Part shown: piece by piece, positions 44,953-53,446 of the stretch | Numbering within the stretch: position 1 is the stretch's first letter | Layout of the letters: every line of letters starts with the position of its first letter | Origin: an uncultured Bacteroidia bacterium | Lineage (GTDB): Bacteria > Bacteroidota > Bacteroidia > Bacteroidales > UBA932 | Assembly (NCBI GenBank): GCA_902778105.1 | Contig: CACYWN010000007.1 | Coordinates: 23,223 to 87,222, forward strand | Length of the DNA stretch: 64,000 bases | Direction of reading: 5' to 3' | Translations under genes and position numbers: made by a program | Notes under the pieces: model-generated | Told to the model about the DNA's origin: nothing | The model's database searches: none | Seen by the model: only the letters and a program-made list of their open reading frames with translations

Positions 44953-46295
44953 GGAACGTTTACTTCATAGGAATCGGAGGCATCGGGATGAGCGCGCTCG
45001 CCCGGTACTTCAAATTCAAGGGATACGAGGTATCCGGTTATGACAAGACCCCGTCGGAGCTGACGGCGGCGCTTGAGCAGGAAGGCATCGGCGTCCACTA
45101 CGAAGACCGGCCCGACCTGGTCCCGGCCGACGTGGACCAGACCCTCGTCATCTGGACGCCGGCCATCCACGAACTCGGTGAGCTGGACTTCGTCCGCGAG
45201 AAGGGCTATCGGCTCATCAAACGCTCCCGCGCACTCGGGGAGGTGGCCCGGGGCCAGCACTGCCTGGCGGTCGCCGGAACACACGGAAAGACGACCACCT
45301 CCACCCTGACGGCCCATATTTTCACAGAAAGCGGGACGGGATGCTCCGCCTTCCTCGGGGGCATCTCCCGCAACTACGGCACCAACCTCCTGATGAGCGA
45401 AACGCCCGTGGTCGTAGCCGAAGCCGACGAGTTCGACCGTTCCTTCCACCAGCTCTTCCCGGAGATCGCGGTCATCACCGCCATGGACGCCGACCACCTG
45501 GACATCTACGGCGACTATGCCCACGTCGTGGAGGCCTTCAAGATCTTCGCCTCCCAGGTCAGCGGAACCGTCATCGCCAAGAAGGGCATCGACATCACTC
45601 CCGCCGACACCCGTGCCAACCTTCTAACCTACCATTATACCGATCCGACGGCTGATTTCTATGCGGAGAACCCGCATCCGGATGCCCTCGGACACTTCCT
45701 TTTCGACCTTCATTATCCGGGCGGCGTCCTCCGGGACATCCGGGTGGGCGCTCCCGGCTGGGTCAATGCCGAGAACAGCGTCGCTGCAGCGGCCATCGCC
45801 CTTACCTACGGCCTGGATCCTGAAGCGGTGAAGCATGCCATCGGCACTTTCGAAGGAGTCAAACGCCGCCTGGAGGTGCACGTAAACCTGCCGGGTGTCG
45901 CCTATGTCGACGACTATGCCCACCATCCGGCGGAACTCTCCGCCGCCATCGCCTCCCTCCGGGACATCTTCCCCGGAAGGAAGCTCACGGCCATCTTCCA
46001 GCCGCACCTGTATACCCGTACCCGGGATTTCGCACCCGATTTCGCGAAAGCCCTGAGCGCCGTGGACAAACTCATCCTCCTGCCCATCTATCCGGCCCGG
46101 GAAGAGCCCATTCCGGGCGTTACGTCCAAGATCATCCTGGACAGGGTGACCGCCCCTGAAAAGGTGCTGATCCCCAAGGAGGAACTGATGGATTACCTGG
46201 CCCAGGAGCCCGTCGACGTCGTGGCCACCTTCGGGGCCGGCAACATCGACCGTTTCATCGGACCCATTGCCCAAATGCTCCGCAGCCGCGTATGA
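44949..46295 (+). CDS. murC: UDP-N-acetylmuramate--L-alanine ligase
   Basis: 448 residues. FIGIGGIGMSALARYF, ATP loop VAGTHGKTTTSTL, EADEFDRSF, ITAMDADHLDIYG, YVDDYAHHPAEL and FQPHLYTRTRDF are all intact. It adds L-alanine to UDP-MurNAc, the first peptide step. 4-nt overlaps on both sides. Neither murB nor ddl is part of this cluster, as usual in Bacteroidota. Confidence 0.96.
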   Translation: MRNVYFIGIGGIGMSALARYFKFKGYEVSGYDKTPSELTAALEQEGIGVHYEDRPDLVPADVDQTLVIWTPAIHELGELDFVREKGYRLIKRSRALGEVARGQHCLAVAGTHGKTTTSTLTAHIFTESGTGCSAFLGGISRNYGTNLLMSETPVVVAEADEFDRSFHQLFPEIAVITAMDADHLDIYGDYAHVVEAFKIFASQVSGTVIAKKGIDITPADTRANLLTYHYTDPTADFYAENPHPDALGHFLFDLHYPGGVLRDIRVGAPGWVNAENSVAAAAIALTYGLDPEAVKHAIGTFEGVKRRLEVHVNLPGVAYVDDYAHHPAELSAAIASLRDIFPGRKLTAIFQPHLYTRTRDFAPDFAKALSAVDKLILLPIYPAREEPIPGVTSKIILDRVTAPEKVLIPKEELMDYLAQEPVDVVATFGAGNIDRFIGPIAQMLRSRV

Positions 46296-47068
46296 AACCG
46301 TCCGTCCGCATCATCCTCGCCGCCGCGGCCGTCGCTGCCTGCCTGTTCATCTGGCTCCTCAGCGACCGGCTCGCCGCCGAAGCGCGCCGGGAAGTGACCC
46401 TGAACAGGGTCGAAGCCGTCGTCGCCGACAGCCTGGACCGCAAGTTCATCACGCCCGAGGACGTCAAGGACTGGATGGATGATTACGGGACCTACATGGG
46501 ACTGCGCCTGGACAGTGTGGACCTCTGCAGGGTGGAAACCCTCATCGACCGGAAAAGCGCCGTCAGAAAGAGCCAGGCCTGGCTCACCGGAGACGGAACC
46601 CTCCACATCAGCGTCACCCAGCGGGAGCCGGTTGTCCGGTTCCAGAGCCGGGAGGGCGGATTCTATGCCGACCGGGACGGTTTCCTGTTCCCCCTCCAGA
46701 ACCGCCACACGGCCCGCGTCCCCGTCGTGGACGGAGACCTCCCGCTCCACCTGGAAAAAGGGTTCAAGGGCGAGCCGGAAAGCGAAGCCGGAAAAGCCTG
46801 GGTAAGCTCCATCCTGAGTCTGGTCCGCTTCCTGGAAACGAAAAAGGAATGGGCCGACCTGGTCGGCCAGGTCACCGTCCTCAAGGGAGGCAACCTGGTC
46901 ATCATTCCCCGGGACGGAAACGAGCGTTTCCTCATCGGGACGCCCACGGACATCGAGGCCAAATTCGACCGGATCCGGAAGTATTACGAAGGCGTCGCTC
47001 CCCTGGAACAGGGATACAGGACCGTGGATGTCCGCTACGCGCATCAAATCGTCTGCAAAAAACATTAA
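46292..47068 (+). CDS. ftsQ: Cell-division protein FtsQ/DivIB
   Basis: 258 residues. One N-terminal membrane helix (~5-25, RIILAAAAVAACLFIWLLS), then a POTRA-like region (~35-110; EDVKDWMDDYGTYMG) and the FtsQ beta-domain (VSVTQREPVVRFQ-type segment HISVTQREPVV; FYADRDGFLFPL; YKVDVRYA-type end TVDVRYAHQIVCKKH). Sequence similarity is low, as is usual for FtsQ; position between murC and ftsA supports the call. Confidence 0.87.
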   Translation: MKPSVRIILAAAAVAACLFIWLLSDRLAAEARREVTLNRVEAVVADSLDRKFITPEDVKDWMDDYGTYMGLRLDSVDLCRVETLIDRKSAVRKSQAWLTGDGTLHISVTQREPVVRFQSREGGFYADRDGFLFPLQNRHTARVPVVDGDLPLHLEKGFKGEPESEAGKAWVSSILSLVRFLETKKEWADLVGQVTVLKGGNLVIIPRDGNERFLIGTPTDIEAKFDRIRKYYEGVAPLEQGYRTVDVRYAHQIVCKKH

Positions 47069-47074
47069 CGCCAT

Positions 47075-48592
47075 ATGGAAGAACGATACATTGCATCTAT
47101 TGACTTGGGGACCGCGAAATTCGGGCTCTGTGTAGCCCGTGTCAAGGGGGATGACGTCCAGGTCGTCTATTACAAGGAGACTCCGTCGGCCGGCATCCGC
47201 GCCAGCGTGGTGCAGAACCCGATGAAGGCGTCGGTTCCGCTCCGGAAAGCCATCGAAGAGGCTGAGAACGAACTGATGATCAAGATCCTGCAGGTCGTGG
47301 TGGGCATGCCCCGCAGCGATGTCCGGCAGGAGACGGCCACCGGCGGCATCCTCCGATCCAACCCGGATGAGTACATCACGGAGGAAGAGGTGGAGAACCT
47401 CAAGGCGATGGCGCTGGAGTCTTACCCGCTTTCGGACGTGGACAGCCAGATCATGTACGGGGCGGTGGCCCAGTCCTTCTCCATCGACGACCAGATCCAG
47501 CTGGTGGAGAACGATGTCGTAGGCACCCTCTCCAAGGAACTGGAAGGCAATTTCAAGGTGTTCATCGGCAGCCGCCGGGCCACCACCGCCGTGGACAAGA
47601 TCTTCAACTCGATGGGAATCGCCATCGCCAAGAAGTATTTCCTCCCCGACGTGGTGGCGAAGACCGTCCTCACGGAAGAGGACCGGCAGAACGGCGTGGC
47701 GCTGGTGGACATCGGTGCGGGCGTGACCTCCGTCGCCATCTACCAGGGCGGCGTCATGCGTTCCTATGACGCCATCCCGTTCGGCGGCAAGACCATCACC
47801 GGCGACTTGCGCACCGAGTGCTCCATTTCGGAGGACCTGGCCGAACGGATCAAACTCAAGTTCGGCGCCTGCATGCCGGGCAAACTCGCCTCCCTCAGCG
47901 AAAAGGTGCTCCAGATCCGCCTGACGGAGCCGTATAAGGAAGTGAGCGTCAAGTATATTTCCGAAGTCATCGACGCCCGGTGCCGGGAAATCATCGACGC
48001 CGTCCTGTTCTATATCCAGGAAAGCGGACTGGCGAAGAGCCTCCGCAGCGGCATCGTCCTCACCGGCGGCGGAGCCTCCCTCGTGAATTTCGCCAACCTG
48101 TTCAAGGAGATTTCCGGCTACGAGGTGCGCATCGGATTCCCGCGGCACCTGTTCTCCGCTTCCGTCGGCGCCGGCATCTACGACCCGTCCGCCACGTCAG
48201 CCATCGGCATGATCCTGGCCGCCAAGGACGACCGGATGCCCGACTGCGTCACGCGTCCCGCGCCCGTCTGGGCAGACGCTCCCGAAGCGGAGCCCGTCCA
48301 GGAAGAAGATGAAGAGACGGTTGAAGCGACCGAAGGATTCTTCGTTCCCGATCCCACCTACAATGAAGGCGAACAGGGGACCCTCATCCCCGAGGAGGAA
48401 TATGGAGAGGAGCCGGGAGCCGTGGAGGAACCGGTTGAGGAGAAGAAGGCGGAGAAGGAGAAGAAGAAAAAGAAGGAGCCCAAAGCGCCGAGGAAGCCCA
48501 AGGCAGCCAGCATGTTCTGGAAGAATCTGAGCAACAACGTCAAGACCGGGCTGCTGAATTTTTACGATGAAATGACCAAAGAAGACGAATAG
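47075..48592 (+). CDS. ftsA: Cell-division protein FtsA
   Basis: 505 residues, actin-like ATPase anchoring FtsZ. Actin-fold motifs: ASIDLGTAKFGLCVAR (phosphate 1), LVDIGAGVTSVAIYQGGVM (phosphate 2), GIVLTGGGASLVNF (adenosine). It ends with an acidic then lysine-rich linker (~residues 405-470, including KEKKKKKEP) and the amphipathic helix MFWKNLSNNVKTGLLNFYDEM that should bind the membrane. The charged linker is longer than in E. coli FtsA (420 residues) but is common in the phylum. It starts 6 bp after ftsQ. Confidence 0.95.
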   Translation: MEERYIASIDLGTAKFGLCVARVKGDDVQVVYYKETPSAGIRASVVQNPMKASVPLRKAIEEAENELMIKILQVVVGMPRSDVRQETATGGILRSNPDEYITEEEVENLKAMALESYPLSDVDSQIMYGAVAQSFSIDDQIQLVENDVVGTLSKELEGNFKVFIGSRRATTAVDKIFNSMGIAIAKKYFLPDVVAKTVLTEEDRQNGVALVDIGAGVTSVAIYQGGVMRSYDAIPFGGKTITGDLRTECSISEDLAERIKLKFGACMPGKLASLSEKVLQIRLTEPYKEVSVKYISEVIDARCREIIDAVLFYIQESGLAKSLRSGIVLTGGGASLVNFANLFKEISGYEVRIGFPRHLFSASVGAGIYDPSATSAIGMILAAKDDRMPDCVTRPAPVWADAPEAEPVQEEDEETVEATEGFFVPDPTYNEGEQGTLIPEEEYGEEPGAVEEPVEEKKAEKEKKKKKEPKAPRKPKAASMFWKNLSNNVKTGLLNFYDEMTKEDE

Positions 48593-48597
48593 ACGCC

Positions 48598-49851
48598 ATG
48601 GAACTCGATATCAACAACGACATCATGCCTCGCGAGTGGGTCGAGGAAAACTCCATCATCAAGGTCATCGGCGTGGGCGGCGGAGGCTGCAATGCCGTGA
48701 ACTACATGTACAAGCAGAAGATCAAGGGCTGCAACTTCGTCGTGTGCAACACCGACTCCCAGGCCCTGTTCAAGAGCGAAGTGCCTACGAAGATCCAAAT
48801 GGGCGCCAAGGGCCTCGGTGCGGGTACCGACCCGACCGAGGGCCGGAACGCCGCCCTGGAGTCCCAGGACGAAATCGCGGCGAAAGTGCTGGACAACGGC
48901 ACTGAAATGCTCTTCATCACCGCCGGCATGGGCGGCGGAACGGGCACCGGCGCCTCGCCGGTCATCGCCAAGATGGCGAAGGACCGCGGCATCCTCACCG
49001 TCGCCGTCGTCACCATTCCCTTCAAGAACGAAGGCAACGAGTCCCAGTCCAAGGCCGTGGACGGCATCCGCGAACTGGAGAAGAACGTGGACAGCCTGCT
49101 GATCATCAACAACGAGAAGCTTTACGAGTTCTTCGGCGACACCCTCGTCCAAGAAGCGTTCCCGATGGCCGACGAGGTCCTCGCCACGGCCGTGCGGGGC
49201 ATCATCGAAGTCATCACCCAGCCCGGTTACATCAACGTGGATTTCAAGGATGTGTCCAAGATGATGCGGAATTCCGGAATGGCCCTGATGGGAACGGGCA
49301 TCGGCACGGGCAACAACCGGCTGGAAGACGCCGTGAAGGGGGCCTTCGAGTCCCCGCTCCTGAACGACTTCGACCTCAAGACCGCCAAGAACGTCCTGAT
49401 CAACATCACCTCCGGCAACAACGAACGGGGCATCAAGATGAAGGAACTGGAGACCATCGACGAGATGATCACCCAGTACACCGGCAAGGCCAACCGCTTC
49501 AAGAAGGGACTCATCTGGGACGACGACCCGGAAATCGGCGACCAGGTGCGGATCACCGCCATCGTCACGGGCTTCGACATGGGCAAGCTGGGCGACATCA
49601 CCGACGTGAACCTCGGGAACATCGTCGTCATCGACAACGGGTTCCAGTGGGAAAGCACCTACAAGGGACAGGAGGTCCATCTTCCGGACGTATCCCCCAG
49701 CATCAAGGTCGGCTTCAACACGTCGGAAAACACCCACCGCTTCCATTTCGACCCGGAGACGAAACCGGTCCTGTGCGTGGAGCCGGGCCAGAACATCAGC
49801 GAACTGGAGGCCGTCCCGGCCATCCGCCGCGCCCACGCCGAAAAGAAATAA
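48598..49851 (+). CDS. ftsZ: Cell-division GTPase FtsZ
   Basis: 417 residues. GTP-binding motifs VIGVGGGGCNAVNYMY, NTDSQAL, and the tubulin signature AGMGGGTGTGASPVIA; T7-loop GYINVDFKDV. The tail after the C-terminal domain is short (about 60 residues) and ends LEAVPAIRRAHAEKK, which probably carries the conserved peptide bound by FtsA (VPAIRR, compare IPAYxR). Last gene of the dcw operon, 5 bp after ftsA; followed by a hairpin terminator. Confidence 0.97.
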   Translation: MELDINNDIMPREWVEENSIIKVIGVGGGGCNAVNYMYKQKIKGCNFVVCNTDSQALFKSEVPTKIQMGAKGLGAGTDPTEGRNAALESQDEIAAKVLDNGTEMLFITAGMGGGTGTGASPVIAKMAKDRGILTVAVVTIPFKNEGNESQSKAVDGIRELEKNVDSLLIINNEKLYEFFGDTLVQEAFPMADEVLATAVRGIIEVITQPGYINVDFKDVSKMMRNSGMALMGTGIGTGNNRLEDAVKGAFESPLLNDFDLKTAKNVLINITSGNNERGIKMKELETIDEMITQYTGKANRFKKGLIWDDDPEIGDQVRITAIVTGFDMGKLGDITDVNLGNIVVIDNGFQWESTYKGQEVHLPDVSPSIKVGFNTSENTHRFHFDPETKPVLCVEPGQNISELEAVPAIRRAHAEKK

Positions 49852-49892
49852 AGGGAGAGCTCACCCGAATCCGAGCAACAAGTACTTACTGG

Positions 49893-49924
49893 AATGTCCC
49901 TGGTGATTCTTCACCGGGGACATT
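49893..49924 (+). terminator. Stem-loop at the end of the dcw operon
   Basis: Interrupted palindrome aatgtccc / gggacatt with inner stem ggtga / tcacc and a 4-base loop, 42 bp after the ftsZ stop. Only an AT-rich tail rather than a T-run follows, so termination is probable but not certain. Confidence 0.6.
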
Positions 49925-49954
49925 AATTATCGGCGCTGTTTCCCATAAAATGAT

Positions 49955-49962
49955 TATCTTTG
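49955..49962 (+). promoter_or_regulatory. gltX -7 promoter element
   Basis: TATCTTTG, a perfect TAnnTTTG box, 25 bp before the gltX ATG. No clear TTG at -33. Confidence 0.55.
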
Positions 49963-49987
49963 CGAATTGCATCAAAAAGAGAATACG

Positions 49988-51769
49988 ATGGAAAGAAGAA
50001 CGCGCGTCAGATTCGCTCCCTCCCCCACCGGTCCGCTGCACATGGGCGGCGTCCGGACGGCCTTGTACAACTACCTGTATGCCAAGCAGCACGGGGGTGA
50101 TTTCATCCTCCGGATCGAGGATACGGACTCCAACCGGTTCGTACCGGGTGCGGAGCAGTATATCATCGAGGCCCTGAACTGGTGCGGGATCGTTCCCGAT
50201 GAGGGCGTGGATGCCGACGGCAAGGTCGTGGAGACCCCTTCCGCGAAGCATCCGCACGCACCGTACCGCCAGAGCCAGCGCCGCCCCATCTACCGGGACT
50301 ACGCCGACCAGCTGGTGGAGGCCGGATGGGCCTACTATGCGTTCGACACGCCCGAGGAGCTGGACGCCTGCCGCAAGGAAGCCGAAGCCGCCGGGCAGAC
50401 CTTTACCTACAACGCCGTCACCCGCCTCCGGATGAGGAACTCCCTCACCCTTCCCGAGAGCGAGGTACGCCACCTGCTGGAGGACACCACCGGCTGGACC
50501 GTCCGCTTCAAGATGCCCGTCGGCCGGGTGGTGGAGATGGACGACCTCATCCGCGGCCACATTTCCGTGAACACGGACACCCTGGACGACAAGGTCCTCT
50601 GGAAGCGGGCCGACGAACTCCCGACCTACCACCTCGCCAATATCGTGGACGACCACCTGATGGAGATCTCCGAGGTCATTCGCGGCGAGGAATGGCTGCC
50701 TTCGCTGCCGCTCCACTACCTGCTGTACGAGGCCTTCGGCTGGACCGACACCATGCCCCGGTTCGCCCACCTGTCCCTCCTGCTGAAGCCAGACGGAAAA
50801 GGCAAGCTGTCCAAGCGCGACGGCGACCGCCTGGGCTTCCCGGTCTTCCCGCTCCGCTGGGTCAACGCCGAAGGGGAAGTCTCCCGCGGCTACCGTGAGG
50901 ACGGCTATTTCCCGGAGGCCTTCGTCAACATGCTCGCCTTCCTGGGCTGGAACCCGGGCGACGACACCGAACTCTACACCCTTGAGGAACTCGTGCCGGT
51001 GTTCTCCCTGGAGCGTGTGATCAAGTCCGGCGCCCGCTTCAACGCCGACAAGGCCAAATGGTACAACAAGGAATACCTCCGCATGAAGCCTGCCGGGGAA
51101 CTGGCCCGCCTGCTGGTTCCTGTCCTGGAACAGCACGGCATCCAGGTCGTGGACTGCCCTGCCTGCGCCCTGGTGGCCGGGTCCGAGCTTTCTCCGGAAG
51201 GATTTGATTTCCAGAACCATATCTTCACGATCGACTACGTCGCCCGCGTGATTGAAACCCTGCGTGACCGGGCCACCTTCGTCGCCGATTTCTGGGACAT
51301 CGCCCCGTACCTGTTCATCGCCCCCGCGGACTACGAAGCCTTCGGCGTGAAGGCCGGCGCCGCCGTAAACGACAAGCCGGCGGACCCGCGCCGCGCCGCC
51401 GATCCGCGTGCCAAGGTCTATGACGATGCGGCCACGGCTCCCTTCCTCGCGAAGGACGTGGACAAGTTCTGGAAGCCCGACTGGTACGAGTACTGCTTCG
51501 AAGTGTGCCAGCACATCACGGGCCGTGAATTCGGTTTCGACGACCTGGAGGTTTATCGGGGTACGCTGGAGGTCCCTGCCCTCGAGCAGGAACTGGAATC
51601 CTACATCAAGATGCGGGAATATCCGATGGGGAAGGTGATGAACAGCCTGCGGCTCGCCCTCACCGGCAGCGCCAGCGGCCTGGGGATCGCCGCCATCATC
51701 TCGCTGATCGGCCGCAAGGAATTCGCCCGCCGGATGACCTTCATCGCCGAACGGCTGGGACGCATCTAG
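49988..51769 (+). CDS. gltX: Glutamate--tRNA ligase
   Basis: 593 residues. Class I synthetase signatures: FAPSPTGPLHMGGVRTALYNYL (HIGH-type HMGG) and GKLSKRDGDR (KMSKS-type). It charges tRNA(Glu). It is ~90 residues longer than typical (about 500), mostly in the C-terminal anticodon-binding half (for example the AGAAVNDKPADPRRAADPRA stretch, given in part). A TTG start 21 bp upstream is possible but would lie almost at the transcription start predicted from the TATCTTTG box; ATG 49988 is preferred. Confidence 0.95.
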   Translation: MERRTRVRFAPSPTGPLHMGGVRTALYNYLYAKQHGGDFILRIEDTDSNRFVPGAEQYIIEALNWCGIVPDEGVDADGKVVETPSAKHPHAPYRQSQRRPIYRDYADQLVEAGWAYYAFDTPEELDACRKEAEAAGQTFTYNAVTRLRMRNSLTLPESEVRHLLEDTTGWTVRFKMPVGRVVEMDDLIRGHISVNTDTLDDKVLWKRADELPTYHLANIVDDHLMEISEVIRGEEWLPSLPLHYLLYEAFGWTDTMPRFAHLSLLLKPDGKGKLSKRDGDRLGFPVFPLRWVNAEGEVSRGYREDGYFPEAFVNMLAFLGWNPGDDTELYTLEELVPVFSLERVIKSGARFNADKAKWYNKEYLRMKPAGELARLLVPVLEQHGIQVVDCPACALVAGSELSPEGFDFQNHIFTIDYVARVIETLRDRATFVADFWDIAPYLFIAPADYEAFGVKAGAAVNDKPADPRRAADPRAKVYDDAATAPFLAKDVDKFWKPDWYEYCFEVCQHITGREFGFDDLEVYRGTLEVPALEQELESYIKMREYPMGKVMNSLRLALTGSASGLGIAAIISLIGRKEFARRMTFIAERLGRI

Positions 51770-51840
51770 CATACGTCTTTCCTGGCCGCCGACCTTGGTC
51801 GTGCGTCGAATGGAATTTGTTGAAAATCAATACTTTATGC

Positions 51841-51874
51841 AAAAGTGACCGGTTGAAAATAACCGGTCACTTTT
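51841..51874. terminator. Bidirectional rho-independent terminator between gltX and truB
   Basis: A perfect 14-bp stem (aaaagtgaccggtt / aaccggtcactttt) with a 6-base loop. The A/T ends provide a T-run on both strands, fitting the convergent genes on either side. Confidence 0.92.
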
Positions 51875-51906
51875 GTATAACATTATAAGTATCAATTAGT
51901 TCCATT

Positions 51907-52935
51907 CTACGCATCAGACAGAAGGGACAACACTTGCTCCATCGTCAAGGCCTCCTGCAAAGAGAAAGCGCCCGTCCGGGTGCGGACAAGGCTCGAAAGG
52001 TGCGCGCCGGAGCCCAGCGCCTCGCCGAGGTCGCGGGCGAAGGCGCGGATGTACGTGCCCTTGGAGCATGCGATACGGATCTTTGCCTCAGGAAGGCCCA
52101 AAGAAGAAGTATCCGCGACATTTATCCGGGAGGAAGCATTGCCATTCTGAGGAGACCGACGGTCGACGAAAGAATCTACAGATTCCTTCGCTTCGCTCGG
52201 AATGACAAGAGCCGCAGGGGCCTGCAAGGCATCCGCTTCCGGAGTCGGACAACTCTTTTCCGACCTTTTTTCGGGAGGAAAAAGGTCAGTCCGCGGAGGT
52301 TCGGCGGATGCCGCCACAAAATCAAGCAGTTCCAAGTCGGAGATGGTGATGCGGCTGCGGTGGAGGGTTTCGAGGGCGGCGGCGTCAAAGTCGGGGTCCA
52401 GGATGCCTTTCTGCGCGTTGCGGTACATCTTGCGGGCCATTTCGTAGGCGCGGACTCCGTCCACGGACTTGGCACTGAAAAGGGGGGCCACCTGTTCCTG
52501 CGTGCCCAGGAAGGCAGGCAGGACGGCGCGGACGGCCTCTTCCGTCACGTGTTCATACGGGAAGGTCCGGTCCACCTCCTTCTCCAGGTCATAGGAGGGC
52601 GTGGTGGCCCCGAAACGGATGCCCGCGACGTACTCCTTGTCGTGGTCCTGGAACTCCTGCGCCCGCTTGCACGCCGGGCCGATGCACACGAGGAGCACCC
52701 CCGTCGCCAGGGGATCCAGCGTTCCGGCATGACCAACCTTCAGGTTCTTCTTGCGGAAGTGCCTGAAAGCGGCGAACTTGACCTTTCGGATAACATCGGC
52801 CGACGTCCACCGATAGGGTTTGTCGATGGGGATGACGATGCCGGAGGGGTAGTCGGCGATGTCGTGGGAGAGAGATTCCTTCGCTCCGCTCGGAATGACA
52901 GGAAAATCACCCGGAATGACAGGACCGTTTGTCAT
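51907..52935 (-). CDS. truB: tRNA pseudouridine-55 synthase TruB, carrying in-frame repeat insertions
   Basis: 342 residues. Core motifs: IPIDKPYRWTSADVIRKVK, KVGHAGTLDPLATGVL with the catalytic aspartate, KEYVAGIRFG and IACSKGTYIRAFARDLGEALG. Two oddities are visible. The first ~32 residues (PVIPGDFPVIPSGAKESLS) are encoded by repeat copies, because the usual protein begins just before IPIDKP. Residues ~212-282 are an insertion just before the conserved CSKGTYIR strand that contains VIPSEAKES, another repeat copy, and is otherwise low complexity. The only usable ATG (52935) overlaps the rpiB stop by 4 nt. The active site looks intact. Confidence 0.9.
   Translation of the reverse strand: MTNGPVIPGDFPVIPSGAKESLSHDIADYPSGIVIPIDKPYRWTSADVIRKVKFAAFRHFRKKNLKVGHAGTLDPLATGVLLVCIGPACKRAQEFQDHDKEYVAGIRFGATTPSYDLEKEVDRTFPYEHVTEEAVRAVLPAFLGTQEQVAPLFSAKSVDGVRAYEMARKMYRNAQKGILDPDFDAAALETLHRSRITISDLELLDFVAASAEPPRTDLFPPEKRSEKSCPTPEADALQAPAALVIPSEAKESVDSFVDRRSPQNGNASSRINVADTSSLGLPEAKIRIACSKGTYIRAFARDLGEALGSGAHLSSLVRTRTGAFSLQEALTMEQVLSLLSDA
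52181..52207. repeat. Dispersed short repeat inside truB
   Basis: GATTCCTTCGCTTCGCTC then GGAATGACA, identical to the core of the copy at 20424 and to the murE copy at 38477. Read on the minus strand it encodes VIPSEAKES within TruB. Confidence 0.88.
52873..52923. repeat. Dispersed short repeat at the 5' end of truB (two copies)
   Basis: GATTCCTTCGCTCCGCTC then GGAATGACA, with a partial second copy (CACCCGGAATGACAGG). Both are translated in frame as the N-terminal PVIP segments of TruB. Confidence 0.85.
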
Positions 52936-53363
52936 CGGCAGGGCATCTTGTCGATGCGGCGCTGGTGACGGCCCCCTTCGAAATCCGCATCGAGCCAGGT
53001 GCGGACGATGCTGGAGGCCATGCGGTAGGAGATGAAGCGGGCCGGAAGGACCAGGACATTGGCATTGTTATGGGCCTTAACCAGACGGCCCACCTCGGAA
53101 CACCAGGCCAGGCCGGCCCGGATGCCCTGATGCTTGTTCAGGGTGATGGCCATGCCGTTGCCGGTGCCGCACAGGGCAATGCCCAGTTCCACTTCCCCAC
53201 CCTCGACGGCCTGGGCCAGCCGATGGGCGAAGTCGGGATAGTCGCAGCTCACCTCGGTGTCGGTTCCATAATTGATGACTTCGATGCCGCGTGCCTGCAG
53301 CATCTTGACAAGCTTTTTCTTGTAGGCCACGCCGGCGTGGTCGTTGCAGATTCCTATTTTCAT
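52932..53363 (-). CDS. rpiB: Ribose-5-phosphate isomerase B
   Basis: 143 residues. Start MKIGICNDHAG (phosphate-binding), YPDFAHRLAQAVEGGE, ALCGTGNGMAITLNKHQGIRAGL with the catalytic cysteine, and HNNANVLVLPAR. Interconverts ribose-5-phosphate and ribulose-5-phosphate. A longer frame starts 5 codons earlier, but MKIGICNDHAG is the family start. Stop overlaps the truB ATG by 4 nt. Confidence 0.94.
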   Translation of the reverse strand: MKIGICNDHAGVAYKKKLVKMLQARGIEVINYGTDTEVSCDYPDFAHRLAQAVEGGEVELGIALCGTGNGMAITLNKHQGIRAGLAWCSEVGRLVKAHNNANVLVLPARFISYRMASSIVRTWLDADFEGGRHQRRIDKMPCR

Positions 53364-53380
53364 ATCAGATTCTTTCACTA

Positions 53381-53446
53381 AGTTCAGAATGACAGATGGA
53401 TCATCGTTCAGAATGACAGATGGTCATCGTTCAGGATGACAGATGG
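53381..53446. repeat. Three tandem ~23-bp repeats between rpiB and the P-loop protein gene
   Basis: Copies of GTTCAGAATGACAGATGG(A)TCATC start at about 53382, 53406 and 53429 (the last has GGATG). The GAATGACA core links them to the dispersed repeat. The first two lie in the intergenic gap; the last encodes the C-terminal ICHPER of the upstream gene. Confidence 0.8.

Noticed and set aside
48440-48500. Possible frameshift or foreign insertion in the lysine-rich part of ftsA
   Set aside because: The frame continues into a good amphipathic C-terminal helix; charged linkers of this kind are normal in Bacteroidota FtsA.
49967-49987. TTG start adding seven residues to GltX
   Set aside because: It would fall at the predicted transcription start, and the conserved protein begins at the ATG at 49988.
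53381-53446. CRISPR-like array
   Set aside because: The units are tandem, with only a few bases between them, and there are no spacers or cas genes.
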